Notes under the pieces: generated by a model | Told to the model about the DNA's origin: nothing | What the model saw: the letters and a program-made list of their open reading frames with translations, nothing else | Database searches by the model: none | Assembly: GCA_035506275.1 (NCBI GenBank) | Contig: DATJPT010000017.1 | Span: 75,831-139,830 of the forward strand | Length of the DNA stretch: 64,000 bases | Origin: Bacteroidota bacterium | GTDB taxonomy: Bacteria; Bacteroidota; Ignavibacteria; UBA10030; UBA8401 | Reading direction: 5' to 3' | Part shown: piece by piece, positions 13,389 through 22,038 of the stretch | How the letters are laid out: every line of letters starts with the position of its first letter | How positions within the stretch are numbered: the stretch's first letter is position 1 | Made by a program: the position numbers and the translations under genes

Positions 13389-13793
13389 ATGAAATACCTT
13401 CCGTTCCTGATCGCCTCTTGTGCACTTCTGTTTTCGTCATGTGCCGAGCAGCAAATCGCCAATCCTCCTCCTTCCACATACGAGCTGAAGCAAAACTATC
13501 CCAACCCGTTCACCGATTCAACGGTGATCGAGTACGGCATTCCCGATGTCCGGCCCAGTGCGGCGCCGTGGATCCGGCTGGTCGTCGTCGACCGGTTCAA
13601 TCAAACTCAGGCAATTCTCGTCGATAACGGAGCTCAGGAAGCTGGAAACTTCAAGGTAACATGGTACGGACAAGGAGCCAACGGATTCACAGCACCTGCC
13701 GGCGTGTATTATATCGAGCTTGACCAGCTCAATTTTCCGGGCGGAGTAGGGGACGTTTTCACCCTCCTTCGAATCGCTGCTCTTAAACAATAG
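13389..13793 (+). CDS. Lipoprotein with a FlgD/sorting-domain-like fold
   Basis: The ATG at 13389 gives a lipoprotein signal (KYLPFLIASCALLFSSC, lipid attachment to the last Cys). The 134-residue product contains YELKQNYPNPFTDSTVIEYGI at residues about 37-57, and GVYYIELDQLN near the end. This is the same beta-sandwich motif found in the C-terminal sorting domains of secreted proteins in this group, but here it forms almost the whole mature protein. It is probably anchored in the outer or inner membrane and may be an adaptor or a stand-alone copy of that domain. It lies eight bases before a beta-barrel gene. Confidence 0.65.
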   Translation: MKYLPFLIASCALLFSSCAEQQIANPPPSTYELKQNYPNPFTDSTVIEYGIPDVRPSAAPWIRLVVVDRFNQTQAILVDNGAQEAGNFKVTWYGQGANGFTAPAGVYYIELDQLNFPGGVGDVFTLLRIAALKQ

Positions 13794-13801
13794 GGGTGAC
13801 T

Positions 13802-14521
13802 ATGAAACGCACACTCATTCTCCTTCTCAGCCTTTTCGTAGCTCACGGCGTCCGTGCCCAGCGGGGAGACTCTGTCGGGACGGTTCCGAAATTCAGAATT
13901 GCGGCAAGCTACGGAGCCGACGCAATGAACCCGGACCAGATTAACGACCGCATCGCCGAGACGAACGGAGCGCTCGGCTCCTCCACCAATTCCATCAAGT
14001 CGATGCCGGAATTTTCAGGCACGCTCACCATCCGTCCGAACCAGGATACTAAAATCGTGGTTCTCCGGGCGGGGTATTCATGGACCGAACGTGACTACGC
14101 TTTTTCCGTTCCGGAAACAGAGGGCTCTTCGACGCCAATCGGAAAAGTAAGGGGGTCGATCACGGAAAAGTATTCGGTGTATCCCTTTTCTATCGGCGCG
14201 GGGTTATCGACGTTGAGTTCCGACTTTCAGATCGAACTCGATTTCATCTACGCCTTGGGATATATCTCCGAGAACGGTTCTTTCACGGCAACGACGGGGA
14301 CAACGACGTACTCGAACACTCTTTTTAGTCCTGCGTACGGATTCCGCATTGCTGCCCAGACATCTGTCCCGCTGACGCCGTCTGTCAGTTTACAATTGGA
14401 AGTGGCATATCGCGGATTAAAATTTGAGGATTTCGAGAACCAGGGGAACGCGCAGCCGTCAAATATCGAGTTTTCGGTGAGCGGAGTTACCGGCAGCATC
14501 GGCCTGGCGTTTACCCCGTAA
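13802..14521 (+). CDS. Outer-membrane beta-barrel-like protein
   Basis: The ATG at 13802 follows AGGGGTGACT; a GTG two codons earlier is the alternative. The 239-residue protein has a signal peptide (MKRTLILLLSLFVAHGVRAQ) and then alternating short strands such as TKIVVLRAGYSWTERDY, FSIGAGLSTLSSDFQIELDF and SLQLEVAYRGLKF, ending in GSIGLAFTP. Terminal aromatic and beta-strand patterning suggests an eight- to ten-stranded outer-membrane barrel. No specific family was recognised. It probably forms an operon with the lipoprotein before it. Confidence 0.65.
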   Translation: MKRTLILLLSLFVAHGVRAQRGDSVGTVPKFRIAASYGADAMNPDQINDRIAETNGALGSSTNSIKSMPEFSGTLTIRPNQDTKIVVLRAGYSWTERDYAFSVPETEGSSTPIGKVRGSITEKYSVYPFSIGAGLSTLSSDFQIELDFIYALGYISENGSFTATTGTTTYSNTLFSPAYGFRIAAQTSVPLTPSVSLQLEVAYRGLKFEDFENQGNAQPSNIEFSVSGVTGSIGLAFTP

Positions 14522-14525
14522 GGCA

Positions 14526-15953
14526 TCACCGCAAGGCAAGCTTGGCGACGCTCTCAATGTGGTAGGTGTGGGGGAACATATCGACCGGCTGAACTTTTTC
14601 GATCGTATAGCCGTGCGGTGCTAACAACTGCAGGTCGCGGGCGAGCGTCGCAGGGTTGCAGCTGACGTAGACGATCCTCGGAATTTTCATCCCGCCGATC
14701 TCCTCCACGGCCTTAGGGTGCATGCCGCTTCTGGGGGGGTCGATGATGAGTATGTCGGGGGCAGCATATTTTTCCTTCCATCCGACGTCCTTCGTCAGCA
14801 AATCCTTCAAGTCCCCCGCAATGAACTCGCAGTTCTGGATTCCATTCGCCTCCGCATTCATTCCGGCATTCGCGACGGAGCTTTCAACAAGCTCGATGCC
14901 GATCACCTGCTTGACGGCATCGGAAATGAAAATCGAGATCGCTCCAGTGCCGCAATACAGGTCGTAGACAATATCGGCCGGCCGAAGCTCGGCAAATTCC
15001 TTCGTTATCGCATACAGCGTCTCGGCCTGATGCGTGTTCGTCTGAAAAAATGAATTCGCGGAAAGATGAAAGACGTAGGGGCCGATCTTCTCAGTGATCA
15101 CGCCGTTTCCGTAGTAGACCTTCTCCGTTTCGCCGACCGCCACATTTGCCCGTTTTGAGGTGATGTTGTTCACCACGGTGACGATCTCAGGAAAAGAGGC
15201 GGTCAGCGTTCCGGCAAGGTCTTTCATCACGGCGGGACGGTCGTCGAAGGTCACGAGGTTCACCATCACGTCCCCCGTATTTTTCCCTTCGCGGACGACA
15301 AGATTGCGAAGGTATCCCGATTGCGGCTCCGATGTATACACGGGGAGGGAATGCTCGATTGCAAAATTCCTTACCGCGCTCAAAATGCCGTTGCTCACTT
15401 CGGATTGAAGATGGCATTCGCCGATATCGAGAATTTTATCGTAGCGCTGCGGCGCATGAAAGCCGAGAAGCATCTCTTTGGCCCCGCCGCGGTCATCTCC
15501 CCTTGAGGAGAGGGGATCAGGGGGCGGGGTCTCTGTCCACCGCTGGTTTCCGAACGAAAACTCCAGCTTGTTCCGGTAAAAAAATATTTCCTTTGAGGGA
15601 ATGATCGGAAGAACATGAACCCCCCTGAACCTGCCGATCCGTTCGAGCGCATCGACTACATTCTGCTGCTTGAATGCGAGCTGGGATGCGTATTCGACGT
15701 GCTGCCACTTGCATCCGCCGCACGCGCCGAAATGTTTGCACCGCGGAGTTACGCGATTGGCGGAGGGACGGAGCACCTCCACGACTTTCGCCTCGAGATG
15801 TTTCTTCTTCGCGCGAAAGATCTGAGCCCGTACGACGTCGCCGGCAACCGCTCCCTCAACAAACACCACCATCCCATCATGCCGCGCCACGCTCGTCCCC
15901 TCGAATCCGGACGAGTCGATCGTCAGCTCAAGGATGTCGCCCTTCTCCGGCAT
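14526..15953 (-). CDS. rlmD: 23S rRNA (uracil-5-)-methyltransferase, RlmD-like
   Basis: The 475-residue protein has an N-terminal TRAM domain (GDILELTIDSSGFEGTSVARHDG), iron-sulfur cysteines in RCKHFGACGGCKWQ (a fourth lies later), the SAM-binding motif YDLYCGTGAISIFI near 325, IDPPRSGMHPKAV near 400 and the catalytic Cys in YVSCNPATLARDL near 430. These define the TrmA/RlmD family, which makes m5U in 23S rRNA or tRNA. Residues around 132-150 (PPPDPLSSRGDDRGG) are an in-frame insertion encoded by a palindromic GC-rich repeat absent from the family. The start codon overlaps the stop of the upstream ABC-F gene by one base (TGATG). Confidence 0.85.
   Translation of the reverse strand: MPEKGDILELTIDSSGFEGTSVARHDGMVVFVEGAVAGDVVRAQIFRAKKKHLEAKVVEVLRPSANRVTPRCKHFGACGGCKWQHVEYASQLAFKQQNVVDALERIGRFRGVHVLPIIPSKEIFFYRNKLEFSFGNQRWTETPPPDPLSSRGDDRGGAKEMLLGFHAPQRYDKILDIGECHLQSEVSNGILSAVRNFAIEHSLPVYTSEPQSGYLRNLVVREGKNTGDVMVNLVTFDDRPAVMKDLAGTLTASFPEIVTVVNNITSKRANVAVGETEKVYYGNGVITEKIGPYVFHLSANSFFQTNTHQAETLYAITKEFAELRPADIVYDLYCGTGAISIFISDAVKQVIGIELVESSVANAGMNAEANGIQNCEFIAGDLKDLLTKDVGWKEKYAAPDILIIDPPRSGMHPKAVEEIGGMKIPRIVYVSCNPATLARDLQLLAPHGYTIEKVQPVDMFPHTYHIESVAKLALR
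15495..15532. repeat. In-frame dispersed-type repeat inside rlmD
   Basis: CTCCCCTTGAGGAGAGGGG is a near palindrome followed by a G-rich tail (ATCAGGGGGCGGGG). It lies within the rlmD coding frame between conserved blocks. I recall similar sequence as an intergenic repeat in many bacteria. Only one copy is seen here. Confidence 0.5.
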
Positions 15954-17968
15954 CAGCTTTGCCCCTCCATTTTCGTTATCTCCTGCGAGACCTTATCCCA
16001 TTCGTAGTATTTGTCGTTCAGTTGGGCCTGAACGGTTTTATACTCAGCGGAGACCCGTTTCGCTTCTTCCCCGTTCCTGTAAAATTCAGGGTCTCCCATC
16101 AGTTGTTCAATCTCGCGCTTGCGCGATTCCAGCCGCTCTATCTCTTTTTCGACGGCGGAGAGTTTCTTTTTCAGCGGCTGCGTTTTTTTCCATTGTTCCT
16201 GTCTCCGTTCCGCCTCGATCCTTTTCGTCTCCTTTGTCGAATGATGGGAGGAGGTTTTTTCCTTTGCATGCGCTTCCCTCTTTTTCTCGCCCCCCTTTTC
16301 CCGTCTCCCGTCCTCTCCGGATTCCGAATTCTGTATTCTGTATTCTGATTTCTTTCCGCTTCCCTCTTCCCTCTTCTTTCTCAAATAATCGCCGACATTC
16401 CCAAGGAATGTCCTGACTCCGCCGTGGCTGAATTCCAACACTTTATTCACGATCGGGTCAAGGAACGCCCTATCGTGCGATACGATAAGATAGGTACCGT
16501 CGAATTCCGCGAGCGCCTCCTGCAGGACTTTTTTCGAGCGCATATCCAGGTGGTTCGTCGGTTCGTCCATAATCAGGAAATTTGAAGGAAGGAGGAGCAT
16601 TTTCGCCAGCGCCAGGCGGCTCTTTTCGCCGCCGGACAGGACCTTCACTTTCTTAAAGACATCATCCCCCCGGAAAAGAAATGAGCCGAGGATCGTCCGT
16701 AATTTCGTGCGTATTTCTCCAACCGCGACGTCATCGACGATCTGAAGCACTTCCTTCTGCAAGTCGAGCTCCTCAGCCTGATGCTGTGCAAAATACGACA
16801 CGATGGTGTTGTAGCCGGGAAGACGCTCCCCTTCGTTGAACGGTTCCACCCCAGCTACGATTCTCGAGAAGGTCGATTTGCCCGCGCCGTTGACGCCGAC
16901 AACGGCGATCCTGTCCCCGCGTTCAATGATGTAATTCAAGCCTGAAAAAACCTTGTGCGTGCCGTAGCTTTTTTGTATGTCCTTCAATTCCATTACGACG
17001 CGGCCGCTCGGCTGCGGCTGAGGAAAATGAAAATGGATCTCTTCCTCTTCATCCTCGATTTCGATGAGGTCCATTTTTTCCATTTGTTTGATGCGGCTCT
17101 GGACCTGACGCGCCTTGGTCGCCTTATACCGGAAGCGGTCGATGAACTGCTGGGTTTGTTTCAATTGCTGCTGCTGGTTCTTGTACGCATTCATCACCAG
17201 CTCCTTGCGGATCACTTTTTCTTTTTCGTAGAATGAGTAGTTCCCCGCGTACTCCTCCATCGTGCCGAGGCTGAGAGCAAAGGTCCGCGTCGTAATCGAA
17301 TCGAGGAATGCGCGGTCGTGCGAAACGAGAATGATCGCGCCGTTGTACTGATGGAGATATTCTTCCAGCCATTGAAGCGATTCAATGTCGAGATGGTTCG
17401 TCGGCTCGTCGAGCAAAAGGACCGACGGTTCCTTCAACAAAAGTTTTGCAAGCTCGATCCGCATCTGCCAGCCTCCGCTGAATTCATCGGTCTGGCGCTG
17501 CAGGTCGGGAACGGAAAATCCCAGTCCCATCAGCACCCGCTCGATCTTCGATTGCATCCGGAAGGCATCGAGGTCTTCGAGTTTATGCTGCAGTTCGCCG
17601 TAGATCTCGAGCGTCTCCATATACTCGGCGCTTGCCGGATCCTGCGTGCTGAGGAGGGTGTGAGCTTCTTCGAGCTCCTGCTGGACCAGCAACACGGTCT
17701 CGAACGCAGTCTCCACTTCTTTATAGAGGCTCTTGCCGGCTGCCGTTACTCCGTCCTGCGGCAAATATCCGGCAGTAACGTAATGGGCCTTGCTCACCGT
17801 TCCCGACTCTGCCTGCGAAAGGCCGGCAATAATTTTCAGCAGCGTCGTCTTTCCGGCGCCGTTCGAGCCGACGAGTCCGATGCGGTCGTGTGGACCGACC
17901 ATCAGGGAAAGGTCATCGAACAAATAGCGTCCGCCGAATTGGACCGAAATATGGTCGAGAGAGAGCAT
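15953..17968 (-). CDS. ABC-F family ATP-binding protein (Uup/YheS-like)
   Basis: A 671-residue protein without membrane segments, with two ABC domains. The first has GSNGAGKTTLLKI, signature FSGGWQMRIELAK and LLLDEPTNHLD; the second has GVNGAGKSTFSRI, LSGGEKSRLALAK and IMDEPTNHLD. A charged linker (about residues 240-320) joins them and a coiled-coil C-terminal extension follows (EKEIERLESRKREIEQ). ABC-F proteins work on the ribosome, in translation factor or antibiotic-resistance roles. Residues near 540-552 (EYRIQNSESGED) come from a short repeat (16321-16350). Overlap with rlmD suggests a joint role around the ribosome. Confidence 0.88.
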   Translation of the reverse strand: MLSLDHISVQFGGRYLFDDLSLMVGPHDRIGLVGSNGAGKTTLLKIIAGLSQAESGTVSKAHYVTAGYLPQDGVTAAGKSLYKEVETAFETVLLVQQELEEAHTLLSTQDPASAEYMETLEIYGELQHKLEDLDAFRMQSKIERVLMGLGFSVPDLQRQTDEFSGGWQMRIELAKLLLKEPSVLLLDEPTNHLDIESLQWLEEYLHQYNGAIILVSHDRAFLDSITTRTFALSLGTMEEYAGNYSFYEKEKVIRKELVMNAYKNQQQQLKQTQQFIDRFRYKATKARQVQSRIKQMEKMDLIEIEDEEEEIHFHFPQPQPSGRVVMELKDIQKSYGTHKVFSGLNYIIERGDRIAVVGVNGAGKSTFSRIVAGVEPFNEGERLPGYNTIVSYFAQHQAEELDLQKEVLQIVDDVAVGEIRTKLRTILGSFLFRGDDVFKKVKVLSGGEKSRLALAKMLLLPSNFLIMDEPTNHLDMRSKKVLQEALAEFDGTYLIVSHDRAFLDPIVNKVLEFSHGGVRTFLGNVGDYLRKKREEGSGKKSEYRIQNSESGEDGRREKGGEKKREAHAKEKTSSHHSTKETKRIEAERRQEQWKKTQPLKKKLSAVEKEIERLESRKREIEQLMGDPEFYRNGEEAKRVSAEYKTVQAQLNDKYYEWDKVSQEITKMEGQS

Positions 17969-18261
17969 GGACAGTGATCAGTTGGTCAGTTATCAATAAT
18001 CAGGTGAAACCCGTTTTGAAATTAGTGTATTAATATACAAAAAAAAGGGGGGTGTTACAGTTCGAGAATTTGATCTTGTTCCCGATCGGAGATCAGTATC
18101 GCGGCAACCCCCGTCCAAGATCGCCAAAAACGGGGGACGGAAAGTGAGATATTGCCTTCCGGATGAAAAGATTCTACATTTGGATGAATTATTCCGGATG
18201 TGCGGCATAAAGAGGGAGAATCAACTCCGGAAAACTGCGGCAACCAAACCTCGGGGCTCAT

Positions 18262-19677
18262 ATGAAAATCAATTCTCATCTATTTTACTTTCTGATCGTC
18301 ATCGGCCTGAGCGCCGCTCGACCGATGGATGCCTCGGCAAAAAACGTTGCCGGCATCTGGCAGGGGACGTTAAAAGTGCAAGCATTGGAACTGCGAGTCG
18401 TGTTTCATATTCAATCGGACTCGGCTGCCGGATTACAGGCAACGCTCGACAGTCCGGACCAGGGGGCGAAGGGAATTCCTGTCGACAACGTTTCATACCG
18501 CCTCGACAGCCTTGTGCTGACGATCAATGCGATCGGCGGAGCCTATCAAGGCATTGTGCAGCCGGGGGATTCGGTGGTCATCGGAATGTGGAAACAGCAA
18601 GGTGCGGCGCTTCCCCTTGAACTTCATCGCGTTCGGGCAGTCGCCGAAATTGGCCGGCTGCAGGAGCCAAAGCCTCCGTTCCCGTATGACGCTGAGGAGG
18701 TCTCGTACGAGAACAGGGACGCAGGCGTTACCCTCGCCGGAACATTTACCCGGCCCAGAGACGGCGCGCCCTTTCCCGCTCTGCTCCTCATCACAGGATC
18801 AGGCCCGCAGAACCGTGACGAAGAATTATTCGGACACAAGCCTTTTCTTGTCATTGCAGACTACCTGACCAAACGGGGAATCGCCGTTCTCCGCGTTGAC
18901 GACCGGGGAACCGGGAGGTCGACCGGAGTTTTCAGCGGGGCAACGACGAAAGATTTCGCAGGCGACGTGCGGGCAGGAATCAATTATCTGAAATCACGGA
19001 GCGATGTCAACGGTAAAAAAATCGGATTGCTCGGACACAGCGAGGGAGGGATCATCGCGCCGATGATCGCGAGCGAATCGAACGACGTTGCATTTATCGT
19101 GATGATGGCGGGTCCGGCGCTTCCGGGAGATCAGATCCTTTACCTGCAGGATTCTCTTGTTTCTGCGGCGATGGGCGTTTCGCCGGAAGAGATCATGAAA
19201 GAGCTGCGGCTCAACCGAATACTGTATTCCCTCATCCGCGAAGAATCCGATACCGCAAAGCTCGCGCAGAAGATCCGTTCTGCGGTCGAGGAATCGATGT
19301 CAGGCGACTCTGCCTCCGTGGGCACGATCAATCATGATGCCGTGAACGCAGCGGTCAGACAATTGACCTCCCCCTGGTTCAAGTTCTTCGTTGCTTATGA
19401 TCCCCTTCCAGCGCTCGAAAAGGTACAATGCCCTGTTCTGGCTCTTGACGGGAGCAAGGACTTGCAGGTTCCTCCGGAAGTGAACGTAGAAAGGTTGGAA
19501 TTTGCATTCAAGACCAGCGGGAACAAAAATGCCGTTGCAAAACTTCTTCCGGGATTAAATCATCTTTTCCAGAAGGCAGAGACAGGTGCGCCGCTTGAAT
19601 ACGGAAAGATCGAGGAGACGGTCGATCCCGAAGCGCTGAAAGTCATCGGGGATTGGATTGACGGGGTGACGAAATAA
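18262..19677 (+). CDS. Secreted alpha/beta hydrolase (S9/S33-like) with N-terminal beta domain
   Basis: The 471-residue protein has a signal peptide (ending near PMDASA), an N-terminal beta-rich domain of about 120 residues (IWQGTLKVQALELRVVFHI) and an alpha/beta hydrolase domain. The catalytic residues are probably Ser in GLLGHSEGGIIAP (near 260), Asp in LALDGSKDLQVPP (near 398) and His in LLPGLNHLFQ (near 434). VLRVDDRGTGRSTG is typical of this group, which includes secreted esterases and peptidases. No convincing ribosome-binding site is seen. The upstream gap 17969-18261 contains only a short inverted repeat (CCCCCGT/ACGGGGG near 18105-18135) and TATATT-like AT-rich DNA at about 18030. 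Confidence 0.8.
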   Translation: MKINSHLFYFLIVIGLSAARPMDASAKNVAGIWQGTLKVQALELRVVFHIQSDSAAGLQATLDSPDQGAKGIPVDNVSYRLDSLVLTINAIGGAYQGIVQPGDSVVIGMWKQQGAALPLELHRVRAVAEIGRLQEPKPPFPYDAEEVSYENRDAGVTLAGTFTRPRDGAPFPALLLITGSGPQNRDEELFGHKPFLVIADYLTKRGIAVLRVDDRGTGRSTGVFSGATTKDFAGDVRAGINYLKSRSDVNGKKIGLLGHSEGGIIAPMIASESNDVAFIVMMAGPALPGDQILYLQDSLVSAAMGVSPEEIMKELRLNRILYSLIREESDTAKLAQKIRSAVEESMSGDSASVGTINHDAVNAAVRQLTSPWFKFFVAYDPLPALEKVQCPVLALDGSKDLQVPPEVNVERLEFAFKTSGNKNAVAKLLPGLNHLFQKAETGAPLEYGKIEETVDPEALKVIGDWIDGVTK

Positions 19678-19710
19678 AGAAAGGATCTCCGCTCAAAAAA
19701 TAGTACTTAC

Positions 19711-20589
19711 CTAAAGGACGACCTCCAGCCCCTCGCGGGCGCCGAAACATTCGACCGAACTCTTCTGCATTGCGAGAAGTTCCTGAGCATGACGGACCAT
19801 GCCGTCGACAAACGCATCGTCATGGTACGGGTCGTGATGAAAGAGGGCGAGACGCTTGACATTCCCCTTTACCGCAAAATCGACGATCGATTCGATCGGC
19901 GAGTGCCCCCAACCGAGCTTTGTTTTGTACTCTTCGAGTGTGTACTGCGCCTCGCCGATGTAGAGATCGGTTCCCCGCAAAAACTCGATCAGTTTGTCGT
20001 CAAGATATTCCGGGAATCCGGTCGGGCGCGTTGCCTTTCGCTGCGCGGGGAGGATGTACTGGTACGGCTCGTTATCGGTCGCATAGACGACGCTTTTCTT
20101 CCCGTCGGAAACGCGGTACGCCAGCGACATGGCGGGATGATTCAGATAAAAATTCGTAACGGAAAGATCGTCGATCGTGATGGGGCCTTCGACCTCCACA
20201 ATTTCGATCCCCGGGTTCATGTCGCCGATGGCGACCGGGAAATAGTCGGAGTCCATCTGCATATGCATGATCTGGCGGAGGGTTTTGTCTCTTCCCGGCG
20301 GACCGTAAATGATGATTTTGTTCTGCCGTCCGTACGCCGGAAGGAAAAATGGAAATCCCTGGATGTGATCCCAATGGGTGTGGCTGATGAAAATATGGAC
20401 CGTGATCGGCCGGGAAGAAAATTCCTTCTGAAGTTGAAGGCCGAGGCTGTGAATTCCCGTCCCGGCGTCGAACACCAGGATGTGGCCGCCCGCACGGACC
20501 TCAACGCAGGAGGTGTTGCCGCCGTATTTCAGCGTCGCCGGGCCGGGCGTGGCGATCGATCCGCGGCATCCCCAGAATCGGACGTTCAC
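19711..20589 (-). CDS. MBL-fold metallo-hydrolase
   Basis: The 292-residue protein opens NVRFWGCRGSIATPG and has the metallo-beta-lactamase motif in ISHTHWDHIQG (HxHxDH, residues about 70-76), an Asp in YATDNEPY near 167 and a late His in LFHHDPYHDD near 258. Related proteins include phosphodiesterase-type hydrolases encoded with two-component systems. The start codon is GTG and overlaps the stop of the response regulator gene (GTGA), so the two products are made together. It may be an output enzyme whose activity is set by the regulator, acting in the cytoplasm. Substrate unknown. Confidence 0.82.
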   Translation of the reverse strand: MNVRFWGCRGSIATPGPATLKYGGNTSCVEVRAGGHILVFDAGTGIHSLGLQLQKEFSSRPITVHIFISHTHWDHIQGFPFFLPAYGRQNKIIIYGPPGRDKTLRQIMHMQMDSDYFPVAIGDMNPGIEIVEVEGPITIDDLSVTNFYLNHPAMSLAYRVSDGKKSVVYATDNEPYQYILPAQRKATRPTGFPEYLDDKLIEFLRGTDLYIGEAQYTLEEYKTKLGWGHSPIESIVDFAVKGNVKRLALFHHDPYHDDAFVDGMVRHAQELLAMQKSSVECFGAREGLEVVL

Positions 20590-20972
20590 GCTCCCCCTCC
20601 CATCCGCTTGTTCATCTTCTCGGTTGAAATCTGGAAGAGCTCGTCGAACTCGACGGGCTTGATGACATACGCGTCGGCGCCGAGCTCGAGCGCCTTGTCG
20701 ATGTCTGGTTTGTAGGATTTGGAAGAGGTGATAATGATCGTCGTTTTGTCGAACGCACGGTTCTCGCGAAGCTGCTTGCAGACACCGAACCCGTGCATGC
20801 CTGGCATAATGAGGTCGAGAAGAATAAGATCCGGCTTCTCGGCCTCGGCGACCGTTATGCCGTCGAGCCCGTTGTCCGCTTCGAGGACGGTGAATCCTTT
20901 CTTGACGAAGTAATGCGAGTAAAAGCTCCGCAGGAAATCTTCGTCGTCAACGATAAGTACTTTCTTGTTCAG
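20586..20972 (-). CDS. Single-domain response regulator (CheY-like), apparent CTG start
   Basis: The 128-codon frame gives a complete receiver domain: NKKVLIVDDEDFLRSFY at the start with the acidic pair, the phosphoacceptor Asp in DLILLDLIMPGMHGFG (near 53), Thr/Ser in IIITSSKSYKP and Lys in DAYVIKPVEFDEL. No ATG, GTG or TTG lies between the in-frame stop at 21029-21027 and the conserved start of the domain. CTG at 20972, preceded by GGGGAT, is the best candidate, with ATT at 20987 second. A start further in would remove the active-site acids. There is no output domain; the overlapping MBL hydrolase is the likely partner. Confidence 0.8.
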   Translation of the reverse strand: MNKKVLIVDDEDFLRSFYSHYFVKKGFTVLEADNGLDGITVAEAEKPDLILLDLIMPGMHGFGVCKQLRENRAFDKTTIIITSSKSYKPDIDKALELGADAYVIKPVEFDELFQISTEKMNKRMGGGA

Positions 20973-21065
20973 GCTATCCCCGCGAATGGTTGAGGAATCG
21001 ACTCCGCAGTATCCTTGACGCGAAAATTATGCATTAGTTTCTCGAAATGCAATACGGTGGCGGCT

Positions 21066-21950
21066 TCACCGCAAAAAGAGAATTGCAACGCCTCCGACCG
21101 CTACACACGCCCCGGCAATTGCATGCCATGTCAGCTTCTCTTTGTAAATGATCCGGACAAGCGGGAGCATGAGGATCGGCACGGTTGCGATCAGCGTCGC
21201 TGCGATCCCGACCTTCGTGTACATGATCGCGATCAGGCTGAACGTGATTCCGAGGTACGGACCGAAAATCGCACCGCCGATGGTGAGCATCAATGCGCGC
21301 TTGTCCTTCCGGAATGCCGCGATCGGATTTTTGAAACGCCCGGTAGCGAGTGTCAGCGGAAGCAGGATGACGATCGAGGCCGCGATCCTTATGAACGTGG
21401 CAACGAATCCGTTGATATCTCCTTCCACAAAAGCCAACCGGGCAAACACCAAGCCGGCTCCCTGGCCGAGCGCGCCGAGAGACCCGTAAAGGAGTCCGGC
21501 TCTTGTCAGCTTCACGTTCGCTTCTTCGTTTGTTTGATTCGACGCAACCACGAGCGCAATTCCCGCCGTCGTGACGACGATCCCCGCGATTCCCCAGATG
21601 GAAAGCAATTCTCCAAGAATGAGATACGCCAGCACTGCGCTGATCGCCGGAGCGAGCGACATGATGAGCATGCTGATACGCGCGCCGTTGACGTGAAACG
21701 ACTTAAATAGAAACGTATCGCCGAAGACTAGTCCGATGAACCCGCTGATGCTTAGGTAGAGATACTGTTTGAATGTGAGGGTCAGAGAAAGCCCTGCGAT
21801 GAGCATCGTTAGAGAGAGCAGGATCGCGGCGATGACAAGACGCACGACATTGACCTGCACCGAGCCGATCCTGCGGATCGCTCCTGCGAACATGACGGAA
21901 CTGACCGACCAGACGCACGCCGTTAGTAGCGCGCTGATTTCTCCGATCAC
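21066..21950 (-). CDS. EamA/DMT family transporter
   Basis: A 294-residue protein with ten hydrophobic segments in two repeats of five, typical of EamA (drug/metabolite) transporters. The first repeat begins ISALLTACVWSVSSVMF and ends around GIVVTTAGIALVVASNQ; the second runs from about LYGSLGALGQGAGLVFARLAF to GACVAVGGVAILFL. It sits in the cytoplasmic membrane and exports or imports small metabolites; the substrate cannot be deduced. It lies upstream of the response regulator in the same direction with about 90 bases between. Confidence 0.85.
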   Translation of the reverse strand: MIGEISALLTACVWSVSSVMFAGAIRRIGSVQVNVVRLVIAAILLSLTMLIAGLSLTLTFKQYLYLSISGFIGLVFGDTFLFKSFHVNGARISMLIMSLAPAISAVLAYLILGELLSIWGIAGIVVTTAGIALVVASNQTNEEANVKLTRAGLLYGSLGALGQGAGLVFARLAFVEGDINGFVATFIRIAASIVILLPLTLATGRFKNPIAAFRKDKRALMLTIGGAIFGPYLGITFSLIAIMYTKVGIAATLIATVPILMLPLVRIIYKEKLTWHAIAGACVAVGGVAILFLR

Positions 21951-22038
21951 CGATGGATCCCTTTGCTTGGAGAGACGGACAACAACACGAGTTCAACAAT
22001 CTTGGAATGTGAAAATTCTGCAGTCCAGCGTGAGGTAT

